NCBI GenBank assembly: GCA_021325365.1
Contig: JAJPHF010000139.1
Span: forward strand, 62,001-126,000
Length of the DNA: 64,000 bases
Direction of reading: 5' to 3'
Origin: Pseudomonadota bacterium
Lineage (GTDB): Bacteria; Chloroflexota; UBA6077; JAJPHF01
Below the pieces are notes generated by a model that saw nothing but the letters and a program-made list of their open reading frames with translations, was not told the DNA's origin and ran no database searches. Shown here one piece after another: positions 16,359-25,237 of this stretch. Each line of letters begins with the position of its first letter. The first letter of the stretch is position 1. The position numbers and the translations under genes were made by a program.

Positions 16359-18122
16359 GTGCTCAACCGGATCTGGCGTGGCTGGCGAGCAATGACCAGG
16401 CGCCCCGGGAGGCCGGCCGTCAGGCACGCCGGTCGCGCGTCGGCCCTCCTGGTGGTAGCGCTCCTCGCCCTATACCCGGCGGGCCTGGCGCAGGCGACGA
16501 CCGGCGGTCCGGCGGCGGCTCCGCCCGAGAGGGCCGGGCGCCTGGCGGGGAGTCGCGCGACGACGCCCCCGGCGTCCGTGCAGGACGCCCCCGCAAGGCA
16601 GATCGACCCCAACGTGGTCGTGCAGATCACCAGTCCCACCCCCGGGCAGCACTTGAGCGGGCCTGTGGACATCACGGGGTACGCGGCCGACACGCGCAGC
16701 CAGGACGGCTCCGGCATGAATGAGCGCGACATCCAGCTCTATCTCAACGATTCGTCGGACCCCTGGAACATCTTCGACTATGCCGTTGGGGGCCGGGACA
16801 GCCCCGACGCGGCGGCCGCGCTCGGGCCGCAGTTCAGCCAGGCCGGCTTTTGGGACGCCTGGGAGACCTGCACCTTCCCCGAGGGGCCGTATAAGCTGAT
16901 CGTCTGGGTGTCGAGCAGGGCGACGGAGGGAGCGCGGAACTTCGCCAGCGTGGACGTCTACATCGACGCCTGCCCGCAGGGCACCATGATCGGCCAGGCG
17001 AACTTCGATTCCGAGCCCGGTGGCGTCTATACCATTCGCCTGAATGGTCCGGAGACGCGGCAGCACTCGCTCGACCCGATCTTTGCCGACTTCGCGGCCG
17101 GGATCGACGCGCGATGCCCGGATGCTACCGTCAACTGTACCTACGGCCTCCAGTTCCGCGAGCTGCCGGGGCCGCAGGGCACCAACACCGACTCGTTCTA
17201 TCGCTTCACGGTTGACCCCACCGACGGCACCTTCACCCTCGGCTACTCGCCGCCGGGCGACGCTCCGATCGTGGCACTCGTGCCGTGGACGCCGTCGCCC
17301 ACGATCGCCCAGGGCAGCGCGACCAACCGGCTGGCCGTCATCGTGCAGGGCAACTGGCTGCGCCTGTTCATCAACGGGCAGCAGGTGGGCGACACGCGGG
17401 ACGATCGCCGGCCCTGGGGCCAGATCGGGTGGGTCGCCGAGACGACAGCCTCTCGCACCGTCGAGGCCCAGTTCGACAACTTCAGCGTCTCCACGCCGGG
17501 GCCGGCCGAACAATTGGCGCCGCTCTTCCCCGGGGCGGGCGTCGGCCCGGCCCCAGCGGCCGGCCGCGTCCTGCTCCACGACGACTTCAGCGACCCGTCC
17601 AGCGGGTGGCCCCGCCAGTCCAGCGACCCGTCCGCGCGTCGCGTCGGCTACGATCACGGCGAGTACGACATCGCGCGGATGCCGGGCGACGTGGGGGCGC
17701 CGTACGTCACGCGGTCGGACCGCTTTGGCGACTTCCAGGTAGAGATTGACGCGCGGCTCGTCCCGCCGACCGAGAACAGCTACCTCTACCTCGACTTTCG
17801 GCGGCAGGATGATGGGAGCCACTACTCCTTCATGGTCGACCCCAATGACAGCACCTTCATGCTGCGCCGGAACGGCCCCAATAGCGGCGTCAACCTGATC
17901 CCGTGGACCAGCGCGCCGGCGATCCAGGGCGGCTCCGCACGCAACCGCCTGGGCGTCCGCGCGCAAGGTCCAGACATCACGCTGCTCGTGAACGGCCAAG
18001 AGGTGGGCCACGTGCAGGACGGCACGTTCTCGGAAGGCACGTTAGCCTTTGGCGTCGACAGCTTTAACGACGGCCCGGCCGAGGGCCGCTTTGGGAACCT
18101 CCTGGTCACCGCCGTCGACTGA
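16359..18122 (+). CDS. Secreted protein with Ig-like region and two concanavalin-like repeats
   Basis: This 587-residue protein starts at a GTG with a perfect GGAGGTG site. A signal peptide follows (basic start, hydrophobic stretch LLVVALLALYPAGLAQA about 30-47). An Ig-like region (about 85-190, ITSPTPGQHLSGPVDITGYA) is followed by two related jelly-roll domains (about 195-385 and 405-587). Each repeat has a FxVDPxDxTFxL strand, a VPWT or IPWT strand and a LxxNGQxVG strand. The fold resembles LamG/3-keto-disaccharide-hydrolase-like domains, often involved in glycan binding. I see no catalytic residues. Its place between the ABC ATPase and the RiPP radical SAM gene suggests a surface role in peptide activity, immunity or display, but this is not proven. 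Confidence 0.65.
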   Translation: MLNRIWRGWRAMTRRPGRPAVRHAGRASALLVVALLALYPAGLAQATTGGPAAAPPERAGRLAGSRATTPPASVQDAPARQIDPNVVVQITSPTPGQHLSGPVDITGYAADTRSQDGSGMNERDIQLYLNDSSDPWNIFDYAVGGRDSPDAAAALGPQFSQAGFWDAWETCTFPEGPYKLIVWVSSRATEGARNFASVDVYIDACPQGTMIGQANFDSEPGGVYTIRLNGPETRQHSLDPIFADFAAGIDARCPDATVNCTYGLQFRELPGPQGTNTDSFYRFTVDPTDGTFTLGYSPPGDAPIVALVPWTPSPTIAQGSATNRLAVIVQGNWLRLFINGQQVGDTRDDRRPWGQIGWVAETTASRTVEAQFDNFSVSTPGPAEQLAPLFPGAGVGPAPAAGRVLLHDDFSDPSSGWPRQSSDPSARRVGYDHGEYDIARMPGDVGAPYVTRSDRFGDFQVEIDARLVPPTENSYLYLDFRRQDDGSHYSFMVDPNDSTFMLRRNGPNSGVNLIPWTSAPAIQGGSARNRLGVRAQGPDITLLVNGQEVGHVQDGTFSEGTLAFGVDSFNDGPAEGRFGNLLVTAVD

Positions 18123-18223
18123 CGTCCCGGCGTGAACGGCTTGCGGCAGCGGTGGGCGGAGTCGGCTCCTCCCAGCGCGCGACCGTAGCGACAAGCGGCG
18201 ATGTAGGTAGAGGAGCCGATCCG

Positions 18224-18784
18224 ATGCTTCGCATAGGCCTCGCGTTCGTGCTGGCCACGGTGACGCTGGGTTTGCCGTTGCGCGTCCACGCGCAAGGCCT
18301 AGACCTCGCCAGCGTGGTCTTGACCGAGTCCGACGTGCCAAGCGGCCTGCGGCTGAGCCGGGACCACAGCGGCGCGCAGGAACGCAACGGCGCCCCCGGC
18401 TATCAAGTGACCTTCGAGGCGGACCCGAGCCAGGTTGGCCCCGGCAGTGGCGGCATCGCCGTCGTGATGAATCTGGTGGCGCTGCCGAGCGATCCAGTGG
18501 CCGGTCTCGACGAGATCAGTCAGAGCGCGAAGCAAAGCCTGCCGGGCACGGCCACCGATCTGGCCCCGCCCGCGGTCGGCGAGGAGAGCCGCGCCTTCAC
18601 CAGCAACGCCGGCTTCGGCCCCTTCGCGATGACGGTCGCCACGACCACGTTTCGCCGTAACGGCGTCGTCGCCGGCGTTACCGTCATGAGCGCCGGGGGC
18701 CAGCCCCAAATCGAGCAGTGCTTGCGGCTGGCCCAGATCGTGGATAGCCGCCTGATGGCGGCGGGCAACCGATCGGGCACCTAA
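18224..18784 (+). CDS. Small secreted protein of unknown function
   Basis: This 186-residue protein starts at an ATG with an AGAGGAG site about 10 bases upstream. Residues 1-24 form a signal peptide ending VHAQG. The mature part is rich in small and acidic residues, has no Cys pairs and no motif I can assign; it has the pattern of a compact alpha/beta protein. It lies 101 bases after the LamG-like gene and 28 bases before the radical SAM gene, so it is very probably in the same transcript. An immunity protein, a chaperone for the exported peptide, or a receptor are possible roles, all inferred from position only. Confidence 0.55.
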   Translation: MLRIGLAFVLATVTLGLPLRVHAQGLDLASVVLTESDVPSGLRLSRDHSGAQERNGAPGYQVTFEADPSQVGPGSGGIAVVMNLVALPSDPVAGLDEISQSAKQSLPGTATDLAPPAVGEESRAFTSNAGFGPFAMTVATTTFRRNGVVAGVTVMSAGGQPQIEQCLRLAQIVDSRLMAAGNRSGT

Positions 18785-18812
18785 TTAGGCTAGTGCTCAA
18801 GGGAGTGGACAC

Positions 18813-20741
18813 GTGAAGCGCGCGCTGCTGGTGAGCATGCCGTTCGCGACGACGGCGAGTCCCTCACTCGGGCTCAGTCTGCTCAAGGCATCGTTGGTAC
18901 GCGAGGGCCTTCCCTGCGACCTGCATTATCTCAACTTGCTGTTTGCCCGGCGGATTGGCGTCACCGCCTACGAGCGCATTAGCAACTTCAGCCCCGACGT
19001 GCTGTTGGGCGATTGGCTCTTCGCCGCCAGCTTGTTCGGCGACCAGGTCCCGCCCCCGGCGCGCTACTTCGCCGAGGTGCTCCACCGCTGCGCCTTCCTG
19101 CCCTTCGAGCACGAGCGCGCCGAGGGCTACAGCCCGGAGCGCGATGGCGAGATTCTCGAGATCCGCGCCCAGGTGGCGGCGTACCTGGACGAATGCCTCG
19201 CCAGCGTGCCCTGGGAGGACTACGCGCTGGTCGGATTCACCAGCACGTTCCAGCAGAACGTGGCAACCCTGGCGCTCGCTCGGCGGCTCAAGGAGCGCTA
19301 CCCGCACCTCGTCGTCGTCCTCGGCGGTGCCAACTGCGAAGGCGAGATGGGCCTCGCCATCCACCGCCTCTTCCCGTTCGTCGACTACGTGTGCTCGGGC
19401 GAGGGCGACCTGGTCTTTCCCCGCCTCGCGCGGCACGTCCTAGAGGGCCAAACGCCCGGGGAGTTGCCGGGGATCATCTCCCGCGCGGCTGGCCGAACGG
19501 TGGGCTCGGCCGCGAGCGTGCCGGTGATGGACCTCGACTCCCTGCCCGTGCCCGATTACAGCGATTTCATCGCGCAGCGATCGATTCTGGGCGCCGAGGC
19601 GATCCCCGACTGGCACCTGCCGCTCGAGACGGCGCGCGGCTGCTGGTGGGGCGAGAAATCCCACTGCACCTTCTGCGGCCTCAACGGCGCCACCCTGCGG
19701 TTTCGCGCCAAGTCGGCGGAGCGCGCACTGGCGGAACTGGCGGCGCTGGTGGAGCAGTACCAGCCGCCGCGGGTCGCGGCCGTCGACAACATTCTGGACC
19801 TGGGCTACTTCCGCGACGTCCTGCCTCGCCTGGCCGAGATGCAGCTAGGCGTAGAGTTGTTCTACGAGACGAAAGCCAATCTCCGGAAGGAGCAGATCCG
19901 GCTGCTGCGCGAGGCGGGAATTAGCCGCATCCAGCCCGGGATCGAGAGCCTGAGCACCAACGTGCTGCGGCGGATGCGGAAAGGCGTGAGCGCCTTACAG
20001 AACATCCAGCTCTTGCGCTGGTGCTCCGAGTACATGGTACAGCCGTATTGGAGCCTGCTCGCCGGCTTCCCGGGCGAAGACCCGGCCGACTATGCGCGTC
20101 AAGCGGAGCTGGCCCCGTTGCTGACCCACCTCCCGCCGCCCATCGACGTGGCGCCGGTCCGCCTCGACCGCTTTAGCCCGCTGTTCGTGAACAAGGAGCA
20201 TAACGGCATCTGCAACGTCCACGCCGCCCACGCCTATCGCTATGTGTACCCGTTCCCAGAGCAGGACCTCGACCGCCTGGCCTATTATTTCGATTTCGAG
20301 TACGCCGACGGCCGAGCCCCGGTAAGCTACATCGGCGAGCTGCGGCGGCAGGTCGAGGTCTGGGCGAACCCGGCCAACCAGTGCCAGCTCGTGGCGCTCG
20401 TCGAGGGCGACGCCCTGGTGGTGCGCGACACGCGGCTGGTCGCGGTGCAGAAGGAGCATCGGCTGACGGGGCTCCAGCGGGCGCTGTACGAATACTGCGA
20501 CCAGGCGCGCACCCGCGCCGAGATCGATCGCCACCTAGCCTTGCTGACGGCGGACGAGAGCGCGGCGGCGGCCGCCGTCGACGAGGCGCTCGGCGCGCTC
20601 CTGACGGCGAAGTTGCTCCTGCACGAGGACGGGCGCTATCTTAGCCTGGCGGTCTGGGGCGGCTACCAGGTCGATTTCGTGACCCAGCAGCTAGGCCTTG
20701 CGCTCGGACTGCTGCCGGAGCCCGCGGCCGCGAGCGGGTAA
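18813..20741 (+). CDS. RiPP maturation radical SAM protein (B12-type, CX7CX2C)
   Basis: This 642-residue enzyme carries the hallmark GCWWGEKSHCTFCGLNG: Cys277-X7-Cys285-X2-Cys288. That motif and the N-terminal cobalamin-binding-like domain (about 1-235) define the 'RiPP maturation radical SAM protein 1' group, whose studied members are peptide C-methyltransferases. The radical SAM domain spans about 270-480. The last 110 residues look like a winged-helix or PqqD-like peptide-binding tail. Start is GTG with a GGGAG site. It is the strongest evidence that the cluster makes a RiPP. Trp C-methylation is a plausible reaction on this core, though the modified residue is not predictable from sequence. 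Confidence 0.88.
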   Translation: MKRALLVSMPFATTASPSLGLSLLKASLVREGLPCDLHYLNLLFARRIGVTAYERISNFSPDVLLGDWLFAASLFGDQVPPPARYFAEVLHRCAFLPFEHERAEGYSPERDGEILEIRAQVAAYLDECLASVPWEDYALVGFTSTFQQNVATLALARRLKERYPHLVVVLGGANCEGEMGLAIHRLFPFVDYVCSGEGDLVFPRLARHVLEGQTPGELPGIISRAAGRTVGSAASVPVMDLDSLPVPDYSDFIAQRSILGAEAIPDWHLPLETARGCWWGEKSHCTFCGLNGATLRFRAKSAERALAELAALVEQYQPPRVAAVDNILDLGYFRDVLPRLAEMQLGVELFYETKANLRKEQIRLLREAGISRIQPGIESLSTNVLRRMRKGVSALQNIQLLRWCSEYMVQPYWSLLAGFPGEDPADYARQAELAPLLTHLPPPIDVAPVRLDRFSPLFVNKEHNGICNVHAAHAYRYVYPFPEQDLDRLAYYFDFEYADGRAPVSYIGELRRQVEVWANPANQCQLVALVEGDALVVRDTRLVAVQKEHRLTGLQRALYEYCDQARTRAEIDRHLALLTADESAAAAAVDEALGALLTAKLLLHEDGRYLSLAVWGGYQVDFVTQQLGLALGLLPEPAAASG

Positions 20742-20908
20742 CCGCGGGAAGCCGGGACATCGGCGCGGCTCGCCGCGGGACGCGTCCCGGCGCCGCGACA
20801 ACGCGGCAGTCGGCTGCTCGCGACGGCGTGACACGCGAGACGGTTGTATGTAGCGCTCCGACCCAATCGCGTCCCTGTCCACGAAGACAGCGGCGAAAAG
20901 GCTAGGCG

Positions 20909-23437
20909 ATGGAACCGTCCGCACACCCGACTCGAATCAATGCCTTAGAAGGCCAGAAGCTCGGCCAGTACCAGATCGTCCAGATGATTGGCCGCGGCGG
21001 GATGGCTGTCGTCTATAAGGCCCTGCAGCCGTCGCTGCACCGATACGTGGCCATCAAGGTCTTGCCCCCGTATCTGGTCCAAGAGGAGGAGTTCCGCGCG
21101 CGCTTCCAGCGCGAGGCGGAAACCGTGGCGCGTCTTGACCATCCCAATATCCTGCCGGTCCATGACTACGTGCAGGAAGGCGACGTCGCCTACATCGTCA
21201 TGCCGCTGGTCACGGGAGGCACGCTCGGCGAGTGGCTGCAGCAATCGCCCCCGCTGGCACGCGTGGTGCCGGTGCTTAGCCAGATCCTGAGCGCCCTGGG
21301 CCACGCCCATACCCGCGTGCCGCCCATCGTCCATCGTGACATCAAGCCAAACAACATCCTGATGGGCGAGCGGGATCGGCCGCTGCTCACCGACTTCGGC
21401 ATTGCCAAGATCCTCGAGCCATCCTTGTATGCTACCCGCACGGGCACGCTGATTGGCACGCCCGAGTATATGGCTCCCGAGCAAAGCCAGGGTGGCCCCA
21501 TTGATGCCCGCACCGACCTGTATGCGCTGGGAATCATCCTCTTTCAGATCCTCACCGGTCGGCTGCCTTTTGAAGGGCAGACGCCGGTCATGGTCCTGAT
21601 GCAGCACGTCCAGGTGGAAGCCCCTTCGCCGCGCGCCCTCAATCCCGGGTTGTCGCCGGCGTGGGAGGAGGTCATCCGCCGGAGCCTGGCGAAGTCGCCG
21701 GTGGACCGCTACCCGAACGCCGACGCCATGGACCAGGCGATTCAGGCGGCCTGGCGCCAGGTGCAACGGGAGATGGACACCGCCAAGGCCGCGAAGCCGA
21801 GCCCCGCGTTGACCGTGCAGCAGGCCGCCGGCAGCGTGGCCCACGGTGACGAGGCGCTCGCGGCCGAGCGGTTCACCGAGGCCCGCCGCTACTACGAGGA
21901 AGCGCTGCGGCTAGCTCCGGGGCTCGTCGACGCGCTAAGCGGCCTCGAGCGCGTGCAGCAGGCCCAGACCGTCGCCGGCTTGTACCATTCGGCGCGCGCC
22001 GACATCGCCGCGGAGCAGTGGGACGACGCGGCGGCCAAGCTGGAGCAAGCGGCCACGCTCGCGCCGACGTACAAGGACGTCGTTGCGCTGCGCCAGATGG
22101 TCGCCCTGCAGCAAGAGCGGACGCACGCGCCCCTCGGCGACGTCCAGACCGACCAGCCCCTGCCAGCCCGGCCCACTACGCCCCTGCCGGTCCGGCCGGA
22201 GGCAGATGGCACCAAGGGCGGCATCCGCGTCCCCCCCGACGCTCACACGCCGCCGGACGACCGCCTCGCGCAGGAGGAGATGGTCGGCCCAGATCGCCAG
22301 TCGGCCGGGCCGCCGACTCGCCCGCCACGGGAGGTGGCCGAGAAGCGGGCCGGGCCGCCGACTCGCCCGCCGCGGGAGGTGGAGCGCCCACCAGTCGAAC
22401 CGGAGCGCCGCGACGACTCGCTGGACACTCAGCGGGACGAGCGCGGCCGGCCATATCGACGGATCGCCGGCCTGGTTGCTCTCATTGCGGTGGTCGCTGC
22501 AGTCGGCGTCTGGTGGATGGTCCATCCACGTCCGAGCCCGGAGCCGACGACCATTTCCGCAGACCCCACTGCAACCCCAGCGCCGAGTGCCACCCCCGAG
22601 CCGACCGCCGCCGACCTGTTCCCCGCCTGCCAGAGCGCCGTCGACGCGACAAGCTGGGATGACGCGGCCGACGCGTGCGAGAAAGTGCGCGCCAAGGATG
22701 CCAGCTATCCCGGGCTGGCGGACGCGCTCGACGCCACTTACCTGGGCCTTGGCAAGAAGCAGCTGGCCCAAGGGGGACCGGTAGATGCGGCGCTAGCGTA
22801 CTTCCAGCAGGCGCTCGCGGCCAATCCCGACGACGCGGACGCCGAGGCGGAGCGGTCCAGGGCTGCCGAATTCCAGGAAGGCGCCGCCGCGCTCGACGCG
22901 GGCAACTGGTCCGTGGCCGCCGAGAAGCTGGGCGACGTCTACGCCGCGGCCCCCGACTATCTGGACAGCGCCGGGGATGGCCGCGTGAAGGCGAAGCTGT
23001 TCGCGGCGCGGCTGGGCTGGGGCCAGGCCCTGCTCGACGCGGGCGATTACGCGAACGCGCTGCAGCGCTGTGAGGACGCGCTGGCGCTAGATGCCGACAG
23101 CCCCGAGGCCACGACCTGCAAGACGACCGCGCTCGCCGCGCTCGCTACCCCGACGCCCAGGCCGGCGCCTGTCGAACCGGTGGTGCGCCAACCAACCGCC
23201 GTCCCACCGCGGCCGCAGCCCCAGCCAGAGCCGCCGCGGCCGACTCCGGTCCCGCCGCGGCCGCAGCCGCAGCCGCAGCCGCCGCCGCGGCCAACTCCAG
23301 TCCCGCCGCGGCCACAGCCCCAACCGCAGCCACCGCCGCCACCGCGGCCGACTCCGGTCCCGCCACGGCCGCAGCCGGCGCCACCCGCACCGCCGACGCG
23401 GGCGCCGATAGTGGCACCGCCCACGCGCGCGCCGTAG
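20909..23437 (+). CDS. Transmembrane Ser/Thr protein kinase (PknB-type) with TPR-like regions and proline-rich tail
   Basis: This 842-residue protein has a full kinase domain (about 18-290): glycine loop GRGGMA (28-33), Lys50 in VAIK, HRDIKPNN with Asp144, DFG at 162-164 and an APEQ motif. Helical TPR-like repeats follow (about 300-395), then a Pro- and Arg-rich linker, a single transmembrane helix (about 516-536) and an outer region with further TPR-like repeats. The C-terminus is a PQ-rich repeat, possibly spanning or binding the cell wall. Such kinases phosphorylate threonines that FHA domains read; six FHA domains are encoded upstream. It is 167 bases after the radical SAM gene and may have its own promoter. 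Confidence 0.88.
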   Translation: MEPSAHPTRINALEGQKLGQYQIVQMIGRGGMAVVYKALQPSLHRYVAIKVLPPYLVQEEEFRARFQREAETVARLDHPNILPVHDYVQEGDVAYIVMPLVTGGTLGEWLQQSPPLARVVPVLSQILSALGHAHTRVPPIVHRDIKPNNILMGERDRPLLTDFGIAKILEPSLYATRTGTLIGTPEYMAPEQSQGGPIDARTDLYALGIILFQILTGRLPFEGQTPVMVLMQHVQVEAPSPRALNPGLSPAWEEVIRRSLAKSPVDRYPNADAMDQAIQAAWRQVQREMDTAKAAKPSPALTVQQAAGSVAHGDEALAAERFTEARRYYEEALRLAPGLVDALSGLERVQQAQTVAGLYHSARADIAAEQWDDAAAKLEQAATLAPTYKDVVALRQMVALQQERTHAPLGDVQTDQPLPARPTTPLPVRPEADGTKGGIRVPPDAHTPPDDRLAQEEMVGPDRQSAGPPTRPPREVAEKRAGPPTRPPREVERPPVEPERRDDSLDTQRDERGRPYRRIAGLVALIAVVAAVGVWWMVHPRPSPEPTTISADPTATPAPSATPEPTAADLFPACQSAVDATSWDDAADACEKVRAKDASYPGLADALDATYLGLGKKQLAQGGPVDAALAYFQQALAANPDDADAEAERSRAAEFQEGAAALDAGNWSVAAEKLGDVYAAAPDYLDSAGDGRVKAKLFAARLGWGQALLDAGDYANALQRCEDALALDADSPEATTCKTTALAALATPTPRPAPVEPVVRQPTAVPPRPQPQPEPPRPTPVPPRPQPQPQPPPRPTPVPPRPQPQPQPPPPPRPTPVPPRPQPAPPAPPTRAPIVAPPTRAP
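23201..23407 (+). repeat. Tandem repeats coding the proline-glutamine-rich kinase tail
   Basis: Four in-frame units begin at 23201, 23249, 23300 and 23357 (about 48, 51, 57 and 51 bases). Each codes a variant of VPPRPQPQPQPPPRPTP. Unit lengths differ by whole codons, as expected of slippage under selection for frame. Confidence 0.8.
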
Positions 23438-23599
23438 CGACTCTGGCGAGCCCGGTAGCTTAGAGCCGCTTGCGCGCGCGGTGAGCAGCCGGTCGGTCAT
23501 AGGAGCGGCTCTCGTGGCCGCCTGCGGCCCTGCACCCGTTCCTGCTCGGCCGCCCATTCCGCATCAAGTGGCTGAACAAGGCGCGCGGTCGTCCAGCGC

Positions 23600-24580
23600 C
23601 TACGAGCGCGGGCTCGGCGCTGCTGGGCTGGCGTCGACCGTGGGGACGTCCCCGGGGCCATGATTCGTCTGGTCGAGCGCCGCGCGGAGGCCGTGCGCCA
23701 GGGCCAGCGCGTCGTCGTTGGCGAAGAAGTGCATGAATGTCAGGTGGGGCTGATCGCCTAGCTCGTGGTTGTGAATCGGGCCGACGTCGATGCCGTTCGT
23801 CCGAAGCGCCCGGATGACGGGATTCACCTCGCTGTCCACGAGACAGAAATCGCCCGTCACCGCCGCCCGCCCTGGGCCAGTGGGCTGGAAGAAGATCTCC
23901 GTCTCCGCGCCCGCGGACTGCGGCAGCGGCCGCCCGTTCACGGTGATAGTCTCGGCGCGCGGGACTTCGAACTTGAGGATGCCGCTATCCGCGTACCCGG
24001 GCTCGCCCATGATCGCCTGAATCTGGGCGGCGTCGATCCCGCGCGGCGCCCGACCGATCGCGGCTGGCTGGAGCTCCATCGTAGTGAATTGCATGGCCGC
24101 GCCCAGCTCTTGGGCGAGCTGCATCGGATCGCCTTGACCGCTGAAGTGCAAAAAGAGGACCGGTGGGGTGTCGCCGATGGCATGGTGGTGGATCGCCGTC
24201 ACCTCGAACTGGTGATCCTCCAGCATGGCCATCACAGGGCTGACCTCGTCCTCGCGCAGCGGCAGCTCCCCACCTACCAGCGCGCCGTTTGCCGTCGGCA
24301 CGAAGTGGACCTCGCCCGTCTGGAAGAACGCCGGTCGCGTCGGCACTCCCATCACGGCCACCTGCAGGTCGGCACGCGGGGTGGTGAACGTGGCCACGCC
24401 GTCATTCGACAGCAGGGCGCGCCTGCCGACGATCTGCTCGACCTGGGCCAGCTCTGGGATTGGTGCTGCCTGCCCCTGGGCCAGGGCGGGGCGATGCGCC
24501 ATCGCCCCGAATGTGGCGAACCCGGCCGCCGCGAGAACGGCGAGACCGCTTGCGGTCAAGCGCGCGCGTAGCCCGTACAT
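23600..24580 (-). CDS. Secreted DUF1259 (LppY/LpqO-like) protein, duplicated domain
   Basis: This 326-residue protein begins with a signal peptide (hydrophobic stretch to about residue 35, cleaved near ALAQG). Two related DUF1259 domains follow (about 45-180 and 185-315); each carries a His-rich block, VTAIHHHAIGD in the first and VGPIHNHELGD in the second, followed by a conserved FLHF or FMHF strand. The function of this family is unknown; the paired histidines suggest metal binding. An ATG 35 codons into the open frame was chosen because GGAGG precedes it and the signal peptide then starts properly. It converges on the kinase gene and is not part of the RiPP transcript. Confidence 0.75.
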   Translation of the reverse strand: MYGLRARLTASGLAVLAAAGFATFGAMAHRPALAQGQAAPIPELAQVEQIVGRRALLSNDGVATFTTPRADLQVAVMGVPTRPAFFQTGEVHFVPTANGALVGGELPLREDEVSPVMAMLEDHQFEVTAIHHHAIGDTPPVLFLHFSGQGDPMQLAQELGAAMQFTTMELQPAAIGRAPRGIDAAQIQAIMGEPGYADSGILKFEVPRAETITVNGRPLPQSAGAETEIFFQPTGPGRAAVTGDFCLVDSEVNPVIRALRTNGIDVGPIHNHELGDQPHLTFMHFFANDDALALAHGLRAALDQTNHGPGDVPTVDASPAAPSPRS

Positions 24581-24683
24581 CGCGATGCGCCTCCTCCATG
24601 CTCCAGGCGCCGGGGCTAAGGCCGGCGGTTCGCGTGCGCGCCGCCTTGAGCAAGATTCGAACCGGTCCCTGTCGGTGGCTGGC

Positions 24684-25067
24684 ATGCGGCACCGCTCGAT
24701 GGTAGAGGTCGTCGCTGGCGCCCAGATCGGCTTGGAGGCGCAGCCGCCCCAGCTCTACGGCGACATCGTGCCAGCCCTCAAAGAGAAGTACGGCTGCACC
24801 GACGCCCAGATCGCCTACTTCTCGGTCCATGTAGACGCGGATACCGAACATGGCGGGCGAGCCTATGACCTGGTGGAAAAGTACGCGCGCAGCGCGGAGC
24901 AGCGGCGGCGCGCGGTACGCGCGGCGCGCGAGGGGGCGGAGAAGCGCTGGCTGTACATCGACGGCATCTGCATCCACTACGTGCTGGGCTATAAGCTCAC
25001 GGATGACCGGTGGAACGAGTACCAGGCCGAGTGGGGGCCGAGCCCCTACTACGACGCGGTCTACTAA
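24684..25067 (+). pseudogene. C-terminal part of a TenA/PqqC-like iron-dependent oxidase
   Basis: The frame encodes about 127 residues, including YGCTDAQIAYFSVHVDADTE followed by HGGRAYDL, a pattern typical of the last helices of the haem-oxygenase-like TenA/PqqC/CADD family (di-iron or cofactor-free oxidases of about 220-250 residues). The His of VHVDADTEH belongs to the usual metal-ligand helices. The N-terminal half is absent: upstream in frame the sequence is antisense to the DUF1259 gene. No ribosome binding site fits the ATG at 24684. I read it as an N-terminally truncated remnant, though a short protein could still be made. Confidence 0.6.
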
Positions 25068-25077
25068 CCTGATTCGG

Positions 25078-25120
25078 GGACGGAGTGCAGGGCTGGCGCT
25101 GCCAGCCCTGCACTCCGTCC
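25078..25120. terminator. 20-bp perfect inverted repeat between convergent genes
   Basis: A flawless 20-bp stem (25078-25097 with 25101-25120, arm starting GGACGGAGTGCAGGGC) encloses a 3-base loop. It lies 10 bases after the PqqC-like frame and 117 bases from the end of the leftward hydrolase, where a two-way terminator would be expected. There is no T-run, so another role for the repeat is possible. Confidence 0.55.
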
Positions 25121-25237
25121 TTGATGAGCTGCTTCGCCGGCCCCCCGGGAGCGGGGCTGGACTCCCGTCGGTTCTCGCGCGCGCTGGGGCGCTCTAGTGG
25201 GAGGGGCCGAGCGTCTGCACGGCCAGGCGCTGGGGCA

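Noticed and set aside
16316..20908. A second RiPP precursor near the CX7CX2C radical SAM gene
   Set aside because: The gaps at 16316-16358, 18123-18223, 18785-18812 and 20742-20908 contain no short frame with a leader pattern and ribosome binding site.
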